This document shows, piece after piece, positions 1 through 8,805 of a DNA stretch of 64,000 bases. Every line of letters begins with the position of its first letter. Position 1 is the stretch's first letter. The position numbers were made by a program, and so were the translations under genes. Below the pieces are notes generated by a model that saw nothing but the letters and a program-made list of their open reading frames with translations, made no database searches and was not told the origin of the DNA. Source of the stretch: Actinomyces marmotae. Lineage in GTDB: Bacteria; Actinomycetota; Actinomycetes; Actinomycetales; Actinomycetaceae. The DNA is taken from positions 682,001 through 746,000 of the forward strand of contig NZ_CP053642.1 of NCBI RefSeq assembly GCF_013177295.1, in the 5' to 3' direction.

Positions 1-1
1 C

Positions 2-1021
2 AGACTGTCCTCGACCGGCTCGCAGGCCCCCGACGGCGAGTCCTCCCCGGCGCTCGCCGAGCCCGCCGTGCTCGACGTCGACATGCCCACGTCCTGCCCC
101 ACCTGCTCCCTGCGCGAAGTGCTCCTCGCCGTGGCCGAGGACCGCGCCGACGACGAGCCGAACGGTGTCACCGTCATCCTCCTGCCCCCGGCGATCGAGA
201 TCGTCCACCTCGTGCCGCGCTTGGCGGAGGAGCTTGAGTCGGTTGCGGGCGTCGCGCTCGCGGGTGTCGCCCACGCGGTTCTCACCGCCACCGCCGTCGA
301 CGAGATCCTCACCCACATCCCGCTGGCTGACCGAGGCCTGGCCTGGGGCGAGGGCGACCCCCGCTGCACCGGCGAGGTCCACATGCTGGGGCTCGGCTAC
401 GCCGACGTCATCATCGCGGTGGGGGAGGAGGGTGCGGGCGCGGACCTCGTCGAGCACCTGCGCGCCCACGACGCGCTCCTCCTACCCGGATTCGACGCGC
501 CGGTCCTCGACGCCCTCCTGTCGGTGCGCCATGACGCTCGCGCCGCCGTCGCCCGGGTCCACCCCGCCTCCACCCGCGCCTGGGGAGGGCCGGTGGAGCA
601 CGGCGTGCGCACTCTCGATCTGGCCTCCGACCGGCCCTTCCATCCCGAGCGGCTGCGCGAGCTCGTCGCCGACCTCGCCGGGGCGGGCATGTGTGCGCGC
701 GGCTGCTTCTGGCTGCCCAGCCGACCCGGGCGCGTCTGCGCATGGGAGGTCGCCGGCGGTGCCGTCACCGTTGGTGACGCCGGCAGCTGGGACGAGGCGC
801 CCGCCCCCTGGGGTGAGGAGGAGGCGCCGAAGGCGGGAGCGGGCGGGCTTGTCGGCCCGCGCTGCCACCTGGTGGTCACCGGCATCGCCGACGACGCCGC
901 CTGCGAGCGCGTGCGCGAGGCCTTCTCCCGCATCCTGCTCCGGCCCGACGAGTTCGTGACGGCCCTAGCCTGGAGCGGCCCCGACGGCGATGCCATGGAC
1001 GACTGGTTCGGCGGCGACTGA
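2..1021 (+). CDS. CobW/COG0523-family protein, 5' truncated by window edge
   Basis: The frame is open from base 2 to the stop at 1021, so the N-terminal part lies outside the window. A CPTC motif followed by SLREVLL resembles the conserved cysteine motif and following helix of COG0523 GTPases (metallochaperone-like proteins linked to Zn or Co handling). The C-terminal half (FHPERLRELVADLAG, then GCFWLPSRPG and a closing RCHLVVTGI strand) reads as a CobW C-terminal domain. The Walker A loop is not visible, so GTPase activity cannot be judged. An ATG at 83 would give a shorter protein, but the homology-like cysteine motif begins just after it and the frame stays open upstream. Family assignment is from remembered motifs. 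Confidence 0.65.
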   Translation, partial: RLSSTGSQAPDGESSPALAEPAVLDVDMPTSCPTCSLREVLLAVAEDRADDEPNGVTVILLPPAIEIVHLVPRLAEELESVAGVALAGVAHAVLTATAVDEILTHIPLADRGLAWGEGDPRCTGEVHMLGLGYADVIIAVGEEGAGADLVEHLRAHDALLLPGFDAPVLDALLSVRHDARAAVARVHPASTRAWGGPVEHGVRTLDLASDRPFHPERLRELVADLAGAGMCARGCFWLPSRPGRVCAWEVAGGAVTVGDAGSWDEAPAPWGEEEAPKAGAGGLVGPRCHLVVTGIADDAACERVREAFSRILLRPDEFVTALAWSGPDGDAMDDWFGGD

Positions 1022-1064
1022 GGGGCGCGGGTGCGGCGGGGCGGCGGGTGCGGTGGGTGCGGCG

Positions 1065-1543
1065 GGTGCCGCTCGCGCTGAGAGGTGCGGTTTGCACTGG
1101 GAGGTGCGGTTTGCGCCCACTGGTGCGGGCAGGACGCTCCACTCGGTGGAAATCGCACCGCTCGGGGTAGGAAGCGCCGGTCGACTGGCGTGCCGCCACC
1201 CGCTACCCGCCGCCCGCCGTGCCGCCGCTTCTTCGGCGTCGTCGCGCGCTGGCGGGTGCGGCTGGCACTGAGAGGTGCGGCTGGCACTGAGAGGTGCGGT
1301 TTGCGCCCACTGGTGCGGGCAGGACGCTCCACTCGGTGGAAATGGCACCGCTCGGGGTGGATGGCGCCAGTCGATCGCCGTGCCGCCGCTTCCCACCTGC
1401 CGTTTCCTCGGTGTCGCCGTGCGCTGGCGGGTGCGGTTTGCACTGAGAGGTGCGGCTGGCACTGGGAGGTGCGGTTTGCGCCCACTGGTGCGGGCAGGAC
1501 GCTCCACTCGGTGGAAATCGCACCACTCGGGGTAGGAGGCGCC
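1065..1543 (+). repeat. 19-bp modular repeat array A (three composites)
   Basis: The stretch reads as contiguous 19-bp units. Each of three composites starts with two or three head units such as GGTGCGGTTTGCGCCCACT, then one hinge unit GGTGCGGGCAGGACGCTCC at 1122, 1312 and 1487, then arm units beginning ACTCGGTGG or GCTCGGGGT. The first two composites end with a unit beginning GGTCGACTGG or AGTCGATCGC and about 40 bp of less regular sequence. The first two hinges are exactly 190 bp (10 units) apart. Long open frames across it on both strands are artefacts of the stop-poor period. No gene is seen here. Confidence 0.9.
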
Positions 1544-1707
1544 CACCGCCCACCGCCCGCCACCCACCGCCCACCGCCCGCCACCCGCCGCGCCGTCGCC
1601 CACCACCCGCCGCGCCGCCGCCCGCCACCCGCCGCGCCGTCGCCCGCCACCCGCCGCGCCGTCGCCCGCTACCCGCCGCGCCGCCGCCCGCCGCGCCGCC
1701 GGGCGCG
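1544..1707. repeat. GC-only low-complexity tandem tract, ~22-bp period
   Basis: The tract is almost purely C and G, built from CCGCC, CACC and GCGCCGTC blocks. A 22-bp unit (GCCCGCCACCCGCCGCGCCG plus TC) repeats most clearly in its second half. It separates repeat array A from the glyA promoter. No coding signal is seen. Confidence 0.75.
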
Positions 1708-1708
1708 A

Positions 1709-1795
1709 TAGGGTATGGCCGTCGCGACTGGCGCCGGGTGGATCACCACCGGGGAGCGGCATGACACGCAGATCCGGGGTCGCCCGCCTGGGCCG
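1709..1795 (+). promoter_or_regulatory. -10 box and ZTP (pfl) riboswitch controlling glyA-folD
   Basis: A TAGGGT hexamer at 1709-1714 lies 6 nt before GTCGCGACTGGCG (1721-1733), the conserved 5' strand of the pfl/ZTP aptamer. The second conserved block, GGATCACCACCGGGGAGCG, is at 1740-1758, and the 3' pseudoknot strand CCGCCTGGGC is at 1784-1793. ZTP/ZMP accumulates when 10-formyl-tetrahydrofolate is short, and these riboswitches are known upstream of glyA, folD and purH. The expression platform (1796-1846) is short and GC-rich. An almost identical element precedes purH in this window. Confidence 0.93.
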
Positions 1796-1846
1796 CGGAT
1801 CGCCCGCCGCGGCGCGCACGCGCGCCCGAGTACCCGCAGGAGAAGC

Positions 1847-3157
1847 ATGACCGCCCCAGCCACCGTCTCCCTCAACAACCTCCCCCTGGCCGAGCTCGAC
1901 CCCGAGATCGCTGCCGTCCTGGACGGCGAGCTCGACCGCCAGCGCGGAACGCTCGAGATGATCGCCTCTGAGAACTTCGTGCCCCGCGCTGTCCTCCAGG
2001 CTCAGGGCAGTGTGCTCACCAACAAGTACGCCGAGGGCTACCCCGGCAAGCGCTACTACGGTGGCTGCGAGGTCGTCGACGTCGCCGAGCAGCTCGCCAT
2101 TGACCGCGCCAAGGCCGTCTTCAGCGCCGAGTACGTCAACGTCCAGCCCCACGCCGGGGCCCAGGCCAACGCCGCCGTCCTCCACGCCCTGGCCGACTCC
2201 GGCGACACCATCCTCGGCCTGTCCCTCGCCCACGGCGGGCATCTCACCCACGGCATGCGGATCAACTTCTCCGGGAAGAACTACCACGCCACCGCCTACG
2301 GCGTCGATGAGACCACCCACCGCATCGAGATGGAGCAGGTTCGCGAGACCGCCTTGCGCGAGCGCCCCCGCGTCATCATCGCCGGCTGGTCCGCCTACCC
2401 CCGCCACCTGGACTTCGACGCCTTCCGCTCCATCGCCGACGAGGTCGGCGCCGCGCTGTGGACCGACATGGCGCACTTCGCCGGGCTCGTCGCGGCAGGC
2501 CTGCACCCTAGCCCCCTGCCCGCCTCCGACGTCGTGTCCACCACCGTCCACAAGACCCTCGGCGGGCCGCGCTCGGGCATGATCCTGTCCAACCGCGCCG
2601 AGCAGTGGGGCAAGAAGCTCAACTCCGCCGTCTTCCCAGGCCAGCAGGGCGGACCCCTCATGCACGCGATCGCCGCCAAGGCCATCGCCATGAAGATCGC
2701 CGGGACCCCGGAGTTCGCGGACCGGCAGGCCCGCACGCTTGCCGGGGCCCGGATCCTCGCCGAGCGCCTCCTGGCCGACGACGTGCGCGGCGCGGGTATC
2801 AGCCTGGTGACCGGCGGCACCGATGTCCACCTCGTCCTGGTGGACCTGCGCGACTCCGCCCTCGACGGCCAGCAGGCCGAGGACCTCCTCCACGCCGCGG
2901 GGATCACCGTCAACCGCAACGCCGTGCCCTTCGACCCCCGCCCCCCGCGCGTCACCTCCGGACTGCGCATCGGCACCCCGGCCCTGGCCACTCGCGGCTT
3001 CGGTGAGGCCGAGTTCACCGAGGTCGCCGAGATCATCGCCACCGCGCTGACCGCGGGAGCCGCCGGCAACGCCACCGAGGACCTGCTCACGGGCCTGCGC
3101 TCGCGGGTGACGGCCCTGACCGACGCCTTCCCGCTCTACCCGGGCCTGGTCCAGTGA
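1847..3157 (+). CDS. glyA: Serine hydroxymethyltransferase
   Basis: This PLP enzyme converts serine and tetrahydrofolate to glycine and 5,10-methylene-THF in the cytoplasm. The 436-aa product starts at ATG 1847 behind a GCAGGAGAA ribosome binding site, not at the upstream ATG in the riboswitch that the frame also allows. Family features are LEMIASENF near the N-terminus, [15 protein letters not shown] (substrate and dimer region), and the PLP lysine in [14 protein letters not shown]; length is typical. The folD start codon overlaps its stop, so the two one-carbon genes form an operon under the upstream ZTP riboswitch. Confidence 0.96.
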   Translation: MTAPATVSLNNLPLAELDPEIAAVLDGELDRQRGTLEMIASENFVPRAVLQAQGSVLTNKYAEGYPGKRYYGGCEVVDVAEQLAIDRAKAVFSAEYVNVQPHAGAQANAAVLHALADSGDTILGLSLAHGGHLTHGMRINFSGKNYHATAYGVDETTHRIEMEQVRETALRERPRVIIAGWSAYPRHLDFDAFRSIADEVGAALWTDMAHFAGLVAAGLHPSPLPASDVVSTTVHKTLGGPRSGMILSNRAEQWGKKLNSAVFPGQQGGPLMHAIAAKAIAMKIAGTPEFADRQARTLAGARILAERLLADDVRGAGISLVTGGTDVHLVLVDLRDSALDGQQAEDLLHAAGITVNRNAVPFDPRPPRVTSGLRIGTPALATRGFGEAEFTEVAEIIATALTAGAAGNATEDLLTGLRSRVTALTDAFPLYPGLVQ

Positions 3158-4116
3158 GGGCCCCCTGGGAGGGCGCCGCCCGCGTCCTGGACGGCAAGGC
3201 CTCCGCCGCCGCCATCAAGGCCGAGCTCACCGAGCGGGTGGCGGCACTGCGGGCGCGCGGCGTCGTGCCCGGGTTGGGCACGGTGCTCGTCGGCGAGGAC
3301 CCGGGCAGTGTCAAGTACGTGGCCGGCAAGCACTCGGACTGCCGTGAGGTCGGCATCGAGTCCATTCGCGCGGACCTGCCCGCCACCGCCGCCCAGGGGG
3401 AGATCGAGGCCGCGATCGATCGCCTCAACGCCGATCCCGCCTGCACCGGCTACATCGTCCAGCTGCCGCTGCCGCGCGGCGTCGACACCAACGCCATCCT
3501 GGAGCGCATCGACCCCGACAAGGACGCTGACGGACTCCACCCCACGAACCTCGGCCGACTCGTCCTGCGCGGCGCCGGGCCCATCGACTCGCCGCTGCCG
3601 TGCACGCCGCGCGGCTGCATCGAGCTCATGGCCCGCCATGGCATCGACCTAGCCGGCAAGGACGTGTGCGTCGTCGGCCGCGGCGTCACCGTGGGGCGCA
3701 CCATCGGCCTCCTGCTGGCCCGCAAGGACGTCAACGCCACGGTGGACGTGTGCCACACGGGCACCGCCGACCTCGCCGCGCATGTGCGCCGCGCGGATGT
3801 CGTCATCTCCGCGGCCGGCTCGGCTGGGATCATCACTCCTGCGATGGTGGCCCCGGGCGCCGTCGTGCTCGACGTGGGCGTCTCGCGCGTGGTGGACCCC
3901 GTCACCGGCAAGGGCCGGATCGTCGGGGACGTGGCCGACGGCGTCGACCAGGTGGCCTCCTGGCTCTCCCCGAACCCCGGGGGAGTGGGGCCGATGACCC
4001 GCGCCCTCCTGCTGGCCAACGTCGTGGAGGCCGCCGAGCGCGCCGCTGAGGCCGCCGAGCGCGCCGCCGAGGGCGCTGAGCGCGCCGCTGAGCGCGCCGC
4101 CGACGTGACCCCCTGA
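3154..4116 (+). CDS. folD: Bifunctional methylenetetrahydrofolate dehydrogenase/cyclohydrolase
   Basis: The enzyme interconverts 5,10-methylene-THF, 5,10-methenyl-THF and 10-formyl-THF. The GTG start overlaps the glyA stop (GTGA), which indicates translational coupling. Motifs include [14 protein letters not shown] with the catalytic lysine, [11 protein letters not shown], the [12 protein letters not shown] nucleotide-binding segment and [15 protein letters not shown] near the end. At 320 aa it is longer than usual because of an alanine/glutamate/arginine tail ([20 protein letters not shown] type repeats) after about residue 292, probably a disordered or helical extension. The stop codon lies inside the left arm of the following hairpin. 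Confidence 0.95.
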   Translation: MRAPWEGAARVLDGKASAAAIKAELTERVAALRARGVVPGLGTVLVGEDPGSVKYVAGKHSDCREVGIESIRADLPATAAQGEIEAAIDRLNADPACTGYIVQLPLPRGVDTNAILERIDPDKDADGLHPTNLGRLVLRGAGPIDSPLPCTPRGCIELMARHGIDLAGKDVCVVGRGVTVGRTIGLLLARKDVNATVDVCHTGTADLAAHVRRADVVISAAGSAGIITPAMVAPGAVVLDVGVSRVVDPVTGKGRIVGDVADGVDQVASWLSPNPGGVGPMTRALLLANVVEAAERAAEAAERAAEGAERAAERAADVTP

Positions 4117-4192
4117 CCGAGACCGGTCGAAAATAGGGGCGAGACCGGTCCGTGAACCGGTCTCGCCCCTATTTTCGACCGGTCTCGGTCAG
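4113..4192. terminator. Perfect 37-bp hairpin, bidirectional terminator, 22-bp repeat family
   Basis: The left arm 4113-4149 and right arm 4156-4192 are perfect inverted copies separated by the 6-nt loop CCGTGA. Each arm holds two GAGACCGGTC cores with AAAATAGGGG between them, the same 22-bp unit seen at 23720 and 57371. Both convergent genes terminate within it: the TGA of folD is at 4114-4116 and the TGA of the acylphosphatase gene at 4189-4191. A run of four T within CCTATTTTCG could help termination on either strand. Confidence 0.85.
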
Positions 4193-4515
4193 TTGCCCAT
4201 GACGAAGGCCCGCTTCCTCAGGCTCCCGGGCTCCAGGTCCGTGATGACGACGGCGCTCACCGAGGCCCAGCGCGGGCCGCGGTAGAGCCAGGCGATGAGG
4301 CGCGCCACGTCGTCGGCGGGGCCTTGCGCGAGAACCTCCACATCGCCATCGGGCAGGTTGCGCACCTCGCCCACCAGGCCCAGGCGCTCGCCCTCCTCCA
4401 TGCAGGACCAGCGGAAGCCGACCCCCTGGACCCTTCCTGATACCAGGGCGTGGATCGTGCGCCCTCGTGCCGCCGCCCGCGCGCTGGCGCCGCCGTCGCG
4501 GCCGATGCTCCTCAT
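4189..4515 (-). CDS. acyP: Acylphosphatase
   Basis: This small cytoplasmic hydrolase acts on acyl phosphates such as carbamoyl phosphate. The 108-aa product contains VSGRVQGVGFRW, whose arginine binds phosphate, and GEVRNLPDGDVEV, whose asparagine activates water; both catalytic residues are present. I chose ATG 4515, preceded by a G-run; an upstream in-frame start at 4587 would add a 24-residue leader unlike the family. A CACAAT hexamer sits 6 nt before this ATG, so the transcript may be leaderless. The gene converges on folD. Confidence 0.9.
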   Translation of the reverse strand: MRSIGRDGGASARAAARGRTIHALVSGRVQGVGFRWSCMEEGERLGLVGEVRNLPDGDVEVLAQGPADDVARLIAWLYRGPRWASVSAVVITDLEPGSLRKRAFVMGN

Positions 4516-4610
4516 GCCCCCATTGTGACAGGTGGCACTTGGAATCGCCGCTCGGCTCCGCCGGGTGTGGCCCCGCTTCGAGCGCATCCCGGCCGCGTAC
4601 GCTGGGCGGC

Positions 4611-5456
4611 ATGCGAATCGCCACCGTCAACGTCAACGGCATCCGGGCCGCCGCCCGCAAGGGCATGGGGGACTGGCTCGCCACCGCCGCGCCCGATGTC
4701 CTCCTCCTGCAGGAGGTGCGCGCCGACCCCGAGATCGCCGCCCCGCTCCTCCCCGGTTACGAGCCCATCGTCTGGCCCTGCCGCATCAAGGGGCGCGCGG
4801 GAGTCGCCGTCGCCGTGCGCGAGGGCAGCGGCATCACGGTGGGGCGGACCCGCCTGGGCGTGGCCGCGCCCGGGAGCGACGAGCCCGATGTCGACTCCGG
4901 CCGCTGGTTGGAGGCTGACCTCGCCCTGCCCGGCGCCGCTCCGGGCGCCCCCAGCGTCCTCACCGTCATCTCCGCCTACCTGCACTCCGGCCAGATAGGC
5001 ACGGAGAAGATGGACCAGAAGTACGCCCACCTCGACCTGGTTGACGCCCGCATGGCGGCGCTGCTGGCCGAGTCGGAGGCATCCGACGGCGCCCGTGAGA
5101 TCCTCATGGCCGGCGACCTCAACGTGGTGCGCTCCGAGCGGGACATCAAGAACTGGAAGCCCAACCACAACAAGGTCGCCGGCGTCCTCGACGAGGAGAT
5201 CGCCCACTTGGAATCCTGGTTTGACGCTGGATGGGTGGACGCCTCCCGCCACCTCCACCCCGACGCCCAGGGCCCCTACACGTGGTGGTCCCAGCGCGGT
5301 AAGGCCTTCGACAACAACGTCGGCTGGCGCCTCGACTACCACGTCATCACCCCCGGCCTGGCCGAGCGCGCCGAGAGTCTGCGCGTGGACCGCGCCGAGG
5401 ACTACCAGGGTCGCTGGTCCGATCACGCCCCGCTCGTCGTCGACTACCGGCTGTAG
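4611..5456 (+). CDS. xth: Exodeoxyribonuclease III (AP endonuclease family)
   Basis: This is a base-excision-repair AP endonuclease and 3' exonuclease of the exonuclease-endonuclease-phosphatase fold, 281 aa. Family motifs are MRIATVNVNGIRAA at the N-terminus, LLLQEVRAD (metal-binding glutamate), the AGDLNV segment, and SDHAPLVVDY at the C-terminus with the catalytic Asp-His pair. The start is ATG 4611. A TACGCT -10 box at 4598-4603 lies 7 nt upstream with no room for a leader, so the mRNA is probably leaderless. In-frame upstream codons reach into the acylphosphatase promoter region and were excluded. Confidence 0.93.
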   Translation: MRIATVNVNGIRAAARKGMGDWLATAAPDVLLLQEVRADPEIAAPLLPGYEPIVWPCRIKGRAGVAVAVREGSGITVGRTRLGVAAPGSDEPDVDSGRWLEADLALPGAAPGAPSVLTVISAYLHSGQIGTEKMDQKYAHLDLVDARMAALLAESEASDGAREILMAGDLNVVRSERDIKNWKPNHNKVAGVLDEEIAHLESWFDAGWVDASRHLHPDAQGPYTWWSQRGKAFDNNVGWRLDYHVITPGLAERAESLRVDRAEDYQGRWSDHAPLVVDYRL

Positions 5457-5478
5457 CTGGGGCGCGGCTCCAGGTAGA

Positions 5479-5518
5479 GCGAAACCGGGTCCGGGGAGAG
5501 CCCCCGGACCCGGTTTCC
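5479..5518. terminator. Hairpin terminator between xth and the surface-protein gene
   Basis: The arms GAAACCGGGTCCGGGG (5481-5496) and its complement (5501-5517) close a 4-nt AGAG loop. The hairpin lies about 25 bp after the xth stop and about 35 bp after the stop of the convergent surface-protein gene, so it can serve both. There is no long T-run. Confidence 0.75.
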
Positions 5519-5551
5519 GCCTACCTAGGCGAGCCTTCCGCCGCGGCGGGA

Positions 5552-8398
5552 TCAGGCCCGACGACGGCGCGACTGCCTGACAACGAGCGCGATGATCGCG
5601 GTGAGGCCCAGGCCGAGTCCTCCGAGGTAGAAGAAATCGGCTCCCATCCCGCCGGTCAGCGGGAGCGCGGGCACTGGGCCCTTGTAGTTCGGGAAGGGAT
5701 CGTTGAACACGTGGTTCACGACGGCGCCATCCGATCCGACCGTGATGCTGAACGCCTTCGGCTTCTTGTCGAGCCGGTACCCGGCCGGCGCCTTGGACTC
5801 GGTGAGTTCCAGGGCCGCGCCGTCGGCGGGAATGCCCTCAACCTGGAAGCTTCCGGGAGTCGGGTCGGCGTCATAGTAGGTCGCGCCCCCGGCCTTGGCC
5901 TTGCAATCGCCGGAGTCACAGTCGGTGATCACGGTCGCGGCGGGGAAGGAGGGGCCGGTGAGGGTCCACTCGGAGCCCGCCAGGGCCTCGTTGCTATCGC
6001 CATCGACCTTCTTCCAGGACACCGTGCCGGTGGCCCGGGTGTTCGTGATGGTTCCAAGATCGACCGCGAGGCTCGTGCTCGAGATCCGCGCGGGTCGGGC
6101 GGTGGTGTCCAGGACGTACCCGCTGGGCGGAGCGGCCTCGGTCACGGTGTAGTTGTCCCAGGGCAGGTTCGTCACCTTGAACTTGCCGGGTGCGGGGTCG
6201 GAGTCGGCGATGCCGCCCTGGCACTTCCCGATCTCGACGCAATCGGTCACGGTCACTCCAGCGGCGCCGGCGCCCGTGCCCTTGATCGTCCAGGAGGAGC
6301 CGGGGAGCTCTTTCGCGGTGCTGGCGTCAGTCTTGGTCCAGGTGAGCGTGCCCGGCTTGCGCTGGTTGGTGAACTCGCAGGCGACATTGGCGCCGGGTGA
6401 GAGGGTGATCGTGCCCTCGCCGGGGTTGCCGGTGGGGGTGACGGCAAGGGGGGAGCCGTCAGCGGAGGTGCAGGAGATCGCCTTGTTCTCCCAGCCCTCG
6501 GCCGCGCCCTCACTGATAGTCACGGTACCGGTGTCCTCGCCGGGGGGAACGGTGACGGTCCAGGGATTGTCCACCGTGCCGTCGTCCCATGTGACCTGGG
6601 TGCCTCCCACCACGGTCGAGCCGTCCTGGGCGGCGGCGGTCAACTCCCAGTCCGCACGGGAGTTGGGCAGCGGGCTCCCGTCCACCGCGAGGGCCTTCTT
6701 GGTCATCGTGAGGGTCGCCTCGAGGGGATCATTGGAGACGCCGATGACACGCGCCGCGCGCTGAGCGCTCGTGATCTTCACGCTCCAGACGCTCGTGGCC
6801 TTCTTGTAGTTCTTGGGAGCCAGGGTCTCGGCGAGGGAGTAATCGCCCAGGGGAAGATTCTCGACGAGGAACTTACCGGGGGCGGGGTCGGCGTCGTTAG
6901 TGCCGGCGCACTGCCCTGCGGAGGTGCAGTCCTTCACCGCCAGCGTGGTGCCGCCGGGGCCGGTGAGGGACCATTCAGAGCCGGGCAGGAGTTGGGAGGG
7001 CGCGTTGCTGGCCGTCTTGTCCCAGGCCACGGAGCCGGAGAGGGGGGCGTTGGTGAACGTGCACTCCACGACGACGCTGCTCTGCTGGGGGATTCGAACG
7101 GTTCCGCTGGCTCCGTTGCCCTGGGCGAATGGGGTTTTGCTCCCGTTCTGCGTGCAGCTCCACGATGAGGAGTAGTTGGAGAGGTTCGCGCCGTTGGCCG
7201 CGCTCTCTGAGAAGGAGAAGTCGGTGTTGACCAACACGGGGAAGATTCCGATGACCTCCTTTTGCACGCCGTTGGCGCCTCCCGTGGTTTGGACGGATGC
7301 GATCTCGCCGCCCGCCGGGTCGTAGCTCACCGAGAGCTTGAACTGATCGTTGGCGTTCTGCCGCTTGACGATGTTCTTCTTCAGGATGAAGGTCGCGGGC
7401 GAGCCGCAACTGGCCAGGTCAGTGCTTTCTGTATCTATTGTCTCTTGATCGTTGACATCCGTGCCGAGGGTGCTCTTGTTGATCTTCGGGCTGATCTGGT
7501 TGAAACTGACCGGGTCGTAGGTGCCCGCATTGTTCTGGTCGGAGAGGTAGAGCTTCCCCTCGGCGTCGAAGGCGATGCCGTTGACCGCCTTATTGTTCGA
7601 GATTCTGTCGGCCTTGGTGGTGTTCGCCGGGATGCGGTACTTGCTGCCACTGTCCGCGGCGAGAGCCGCAGCGGTCGCCGAGAAGATCTGGGTGAGCCCC
7701 GAGGTGCTTGAACTCCGGACGACGAACATGTTTCCGGCATCGTCGAAGGCCAAGTCACCATTGCCATCGCCGTTATCGATTTTCTCGCCGACGTCAATGT
7801 ATCCCACATCCTGGATCCATTTGGCTTCCAGGTAGCCGTTGGGCATCCGCCAGACGCGGAAGTGCAGGTGCGTCCTTCTGGTCCACTGGTCGGTGACCTC
7901 CTCGTAGCCGCCGAAGTAGTAGTCGCCCGTGGAGGGCTGGACCCCGCCGGCGATATAGGTCCCGTTGAGGAGCCCCCATTGATCGGAGTCTATCCGATCT
8001 GTGCCTGTCCATTTTCCATTGGAGTAATGGACGATCCTGACTTGATGATCACTGCGTTTCTGGATGAGGAAGTAGGCCCCGGCCCCATTCTTCTCGATAC
8101 CCAGTCCGTTCGCTTTGTCTCCGTCGTAGAACCATTCAAAGGGATAGTCGTATCCCTCGACATGTGAGACAGTGCCGTCGGGGGAGAGCTTGTTGATGGT
8201 CCCGTTGGCGGTCACGTTGTACACCGTCCCGGGAGTGCATTGGAAGATCCCGTCCGCAGCTTGGGCGGGCGGGATGGGGCTCAGAGAGCGGGGAATGCTG
8301 ACCGCGTCAACACAGATGAGGGCGAGCGCGCAGAGGGCCAGTAAGGCGCAGTGAGCGACGCGTCTGGCGCGCGGTGGGGTATGGGAACGAGAACTCAT
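5552..8398 (-). CDS. LPXTG-anchored surface protein with SpaA/prealbumin-like domains
   Basis: The 948-aa protein has a twin-basic signal peptide (hydrophobic core CALLALCALALICV, likely cleavage near PPAQA) and a C-terminal sorting signal: LPLTG at about 912-916, a hydrophobic helix and an RQSRRRRA tail. The N-terminal half (about 50-330) has repeated motifs (GLGIEKNG, LAFDDAGNMFVV, IAFDAEGKLYLSD) typical of a beta-propeller, possibly DUF6923-like. The C-terminal half carries repeated SpaA/CNA-B-like modules with E-boxes SLAETLAPKNY, TVTEAAPPSGY and ELTESKAPAGY, suggesting intramolecular isopeptide bonds. No sortase gene is nearby. ATG 8398 has GAAGAG 5 nt upstream; GTG 8404 is an alternative start. 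The role is probably adhesion or a pilus tip, by inference. Confidence 0.87.
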   Translation of the reverse strand: MSSRSHTPPRARRVAHCALLALCALALICVDAVSIPRSLSPIPPAQAADGIFQCTPGTVYNVTANGTINKLSPDGTVSHVEGYDYPFEWFYDGDKANGLGIEKNGAGAYFLIQKRSDHQVRIVHYSNGKWTGTDRIDSDQWGLLNGTYIAGGVQPSTGDYYFGGYEEVTDQWTRRTHLHFRVWRMPNGYLEAKWIQDVGYIDVGEKIDNGDGNGDLAFDDAGNMFVVRSSSTSGLTQIFSATAAALAADSGSKYRIPANTTKADRISNNKAVNGIAFDAEGKLYLSDQNNAGTYDPVSFNQISPKINKSTLGTDVNDQETIDTESTDLASCGSPATFILKKNIVKRQNANDQFKLSVSYDPAGGEIASVQTTGGANGVQKEVIGIFPVLVNTDFSFSESAANGANLSNYSSSWSCTQNGSKTPFAQGNGASGTVRIPQQSSVVVECTFTNAPLSGSVAWDKTASNAPSQLLPGSEWSLTGPGGTTLAVKDCTSAGQCAGTNDADPAPGKFLVENLPLGDYSLAETLAPKNYKKATSVWSVKITSAQRAARVIGVSNDPLEATLTMTKKALAVDGSPLPNSRADWELTAAAQDGSTVVGGTQVTWDDGTVDNPWTVTVPPGEDTGTVTISEGAAEGWENKAISCTSADGSPLAVTPTGNPGEGTITLSPGANVACEFTNQRKPGTLTWTKTDASTAKELPGSSWTIKGTGAGAAGVTVTDCVEIGKCQGGIADSDPAPGKFKVTNLPWDNYTVTEAAPPSGYVLDTTARPARISSTSLAVDLGTITNTRATGTVSWKKVDGDSNEALAGSEWTLTGPSFPAATVITDCDSGDCKAKAGGATYYDADPTPGSFQVEGIPADGAALELTESKAPAGYRLDKKPKAFSITVGSDGAVVNHVFNDPFPNYKGPVPALPLTGGMGADFFYLGGLGLGLTAIIALVVRQSRRRRA

Positions 8399-8744
8399 TG
8401 TCACTCTTCGTTGCGGATCTGACGCGACACGCCCTTCCCCGCCGGTGGGAAATAGCCGGGCGCTAGGGGCGCTCGGGGTGGGAATGCTCGTCCTTGTAGG
8501 GAGCCGGGCTGGCGATGGGGAATCGTCATGCCTCGGCGGCTATGAAGATGACACTAGCAAATGCCGGGGGCAGGGGATGTGGGCGCAATGACATTGTTAT
8601 CACCCTGATCGGCCGGGGTGGTGAAAACCTCGCTGGTGAGCCGCGCTTTTACGACGGCGGCCCTGGCGCTTCCCGCCTCCGCGCACGGGCGAGCGGGAGT
8701 GGGTGAGCAAGGGGCCGGAAGCGAGCGGAAGTGAGCGGGAGCGA
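8399..8744. other. Intergenic region upstream of the surface-protein gene
   Basis: No gene is supported in this stretch. It must hold the promoter of the leftward surface-protein gene, but I see no clear -35/-10 pair. The right end (8690-8744) is a purine-rich stretch of GAGCGGGAG/GAGCGGAAG repeats leading into the galK terminator. The short open frames here have no ribosome binding site or protein-like composition. Confidence 0.5.
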
Positions 8745-8776
8745 GCGTCCGGCGCTCCTCCGGGAGCGCCGGACGC
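8745..8776 (-). terminator. Terminator of galK
   Basis: The perfect 14-bp arms GCGTCCGGCGCTCC (8745-8758) and its complement (8763-8776) enclose a TCCG loop. It lies 30 bp beyond the leftward galK stop. Confidence 0.75.
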
Positions 8777-8805
8777 CCGCTGCTCAAGGCGGTCCCGCGC
8801 GCGCC

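Noticed and set aside
965..2893. Long minus-strand frame opposite glyA
   Set aside because: It is the antisense shadow of glyA plus array A; the codon pattern fits the plus-strand gene and the riboswitch-driven glyA is unambiguous.
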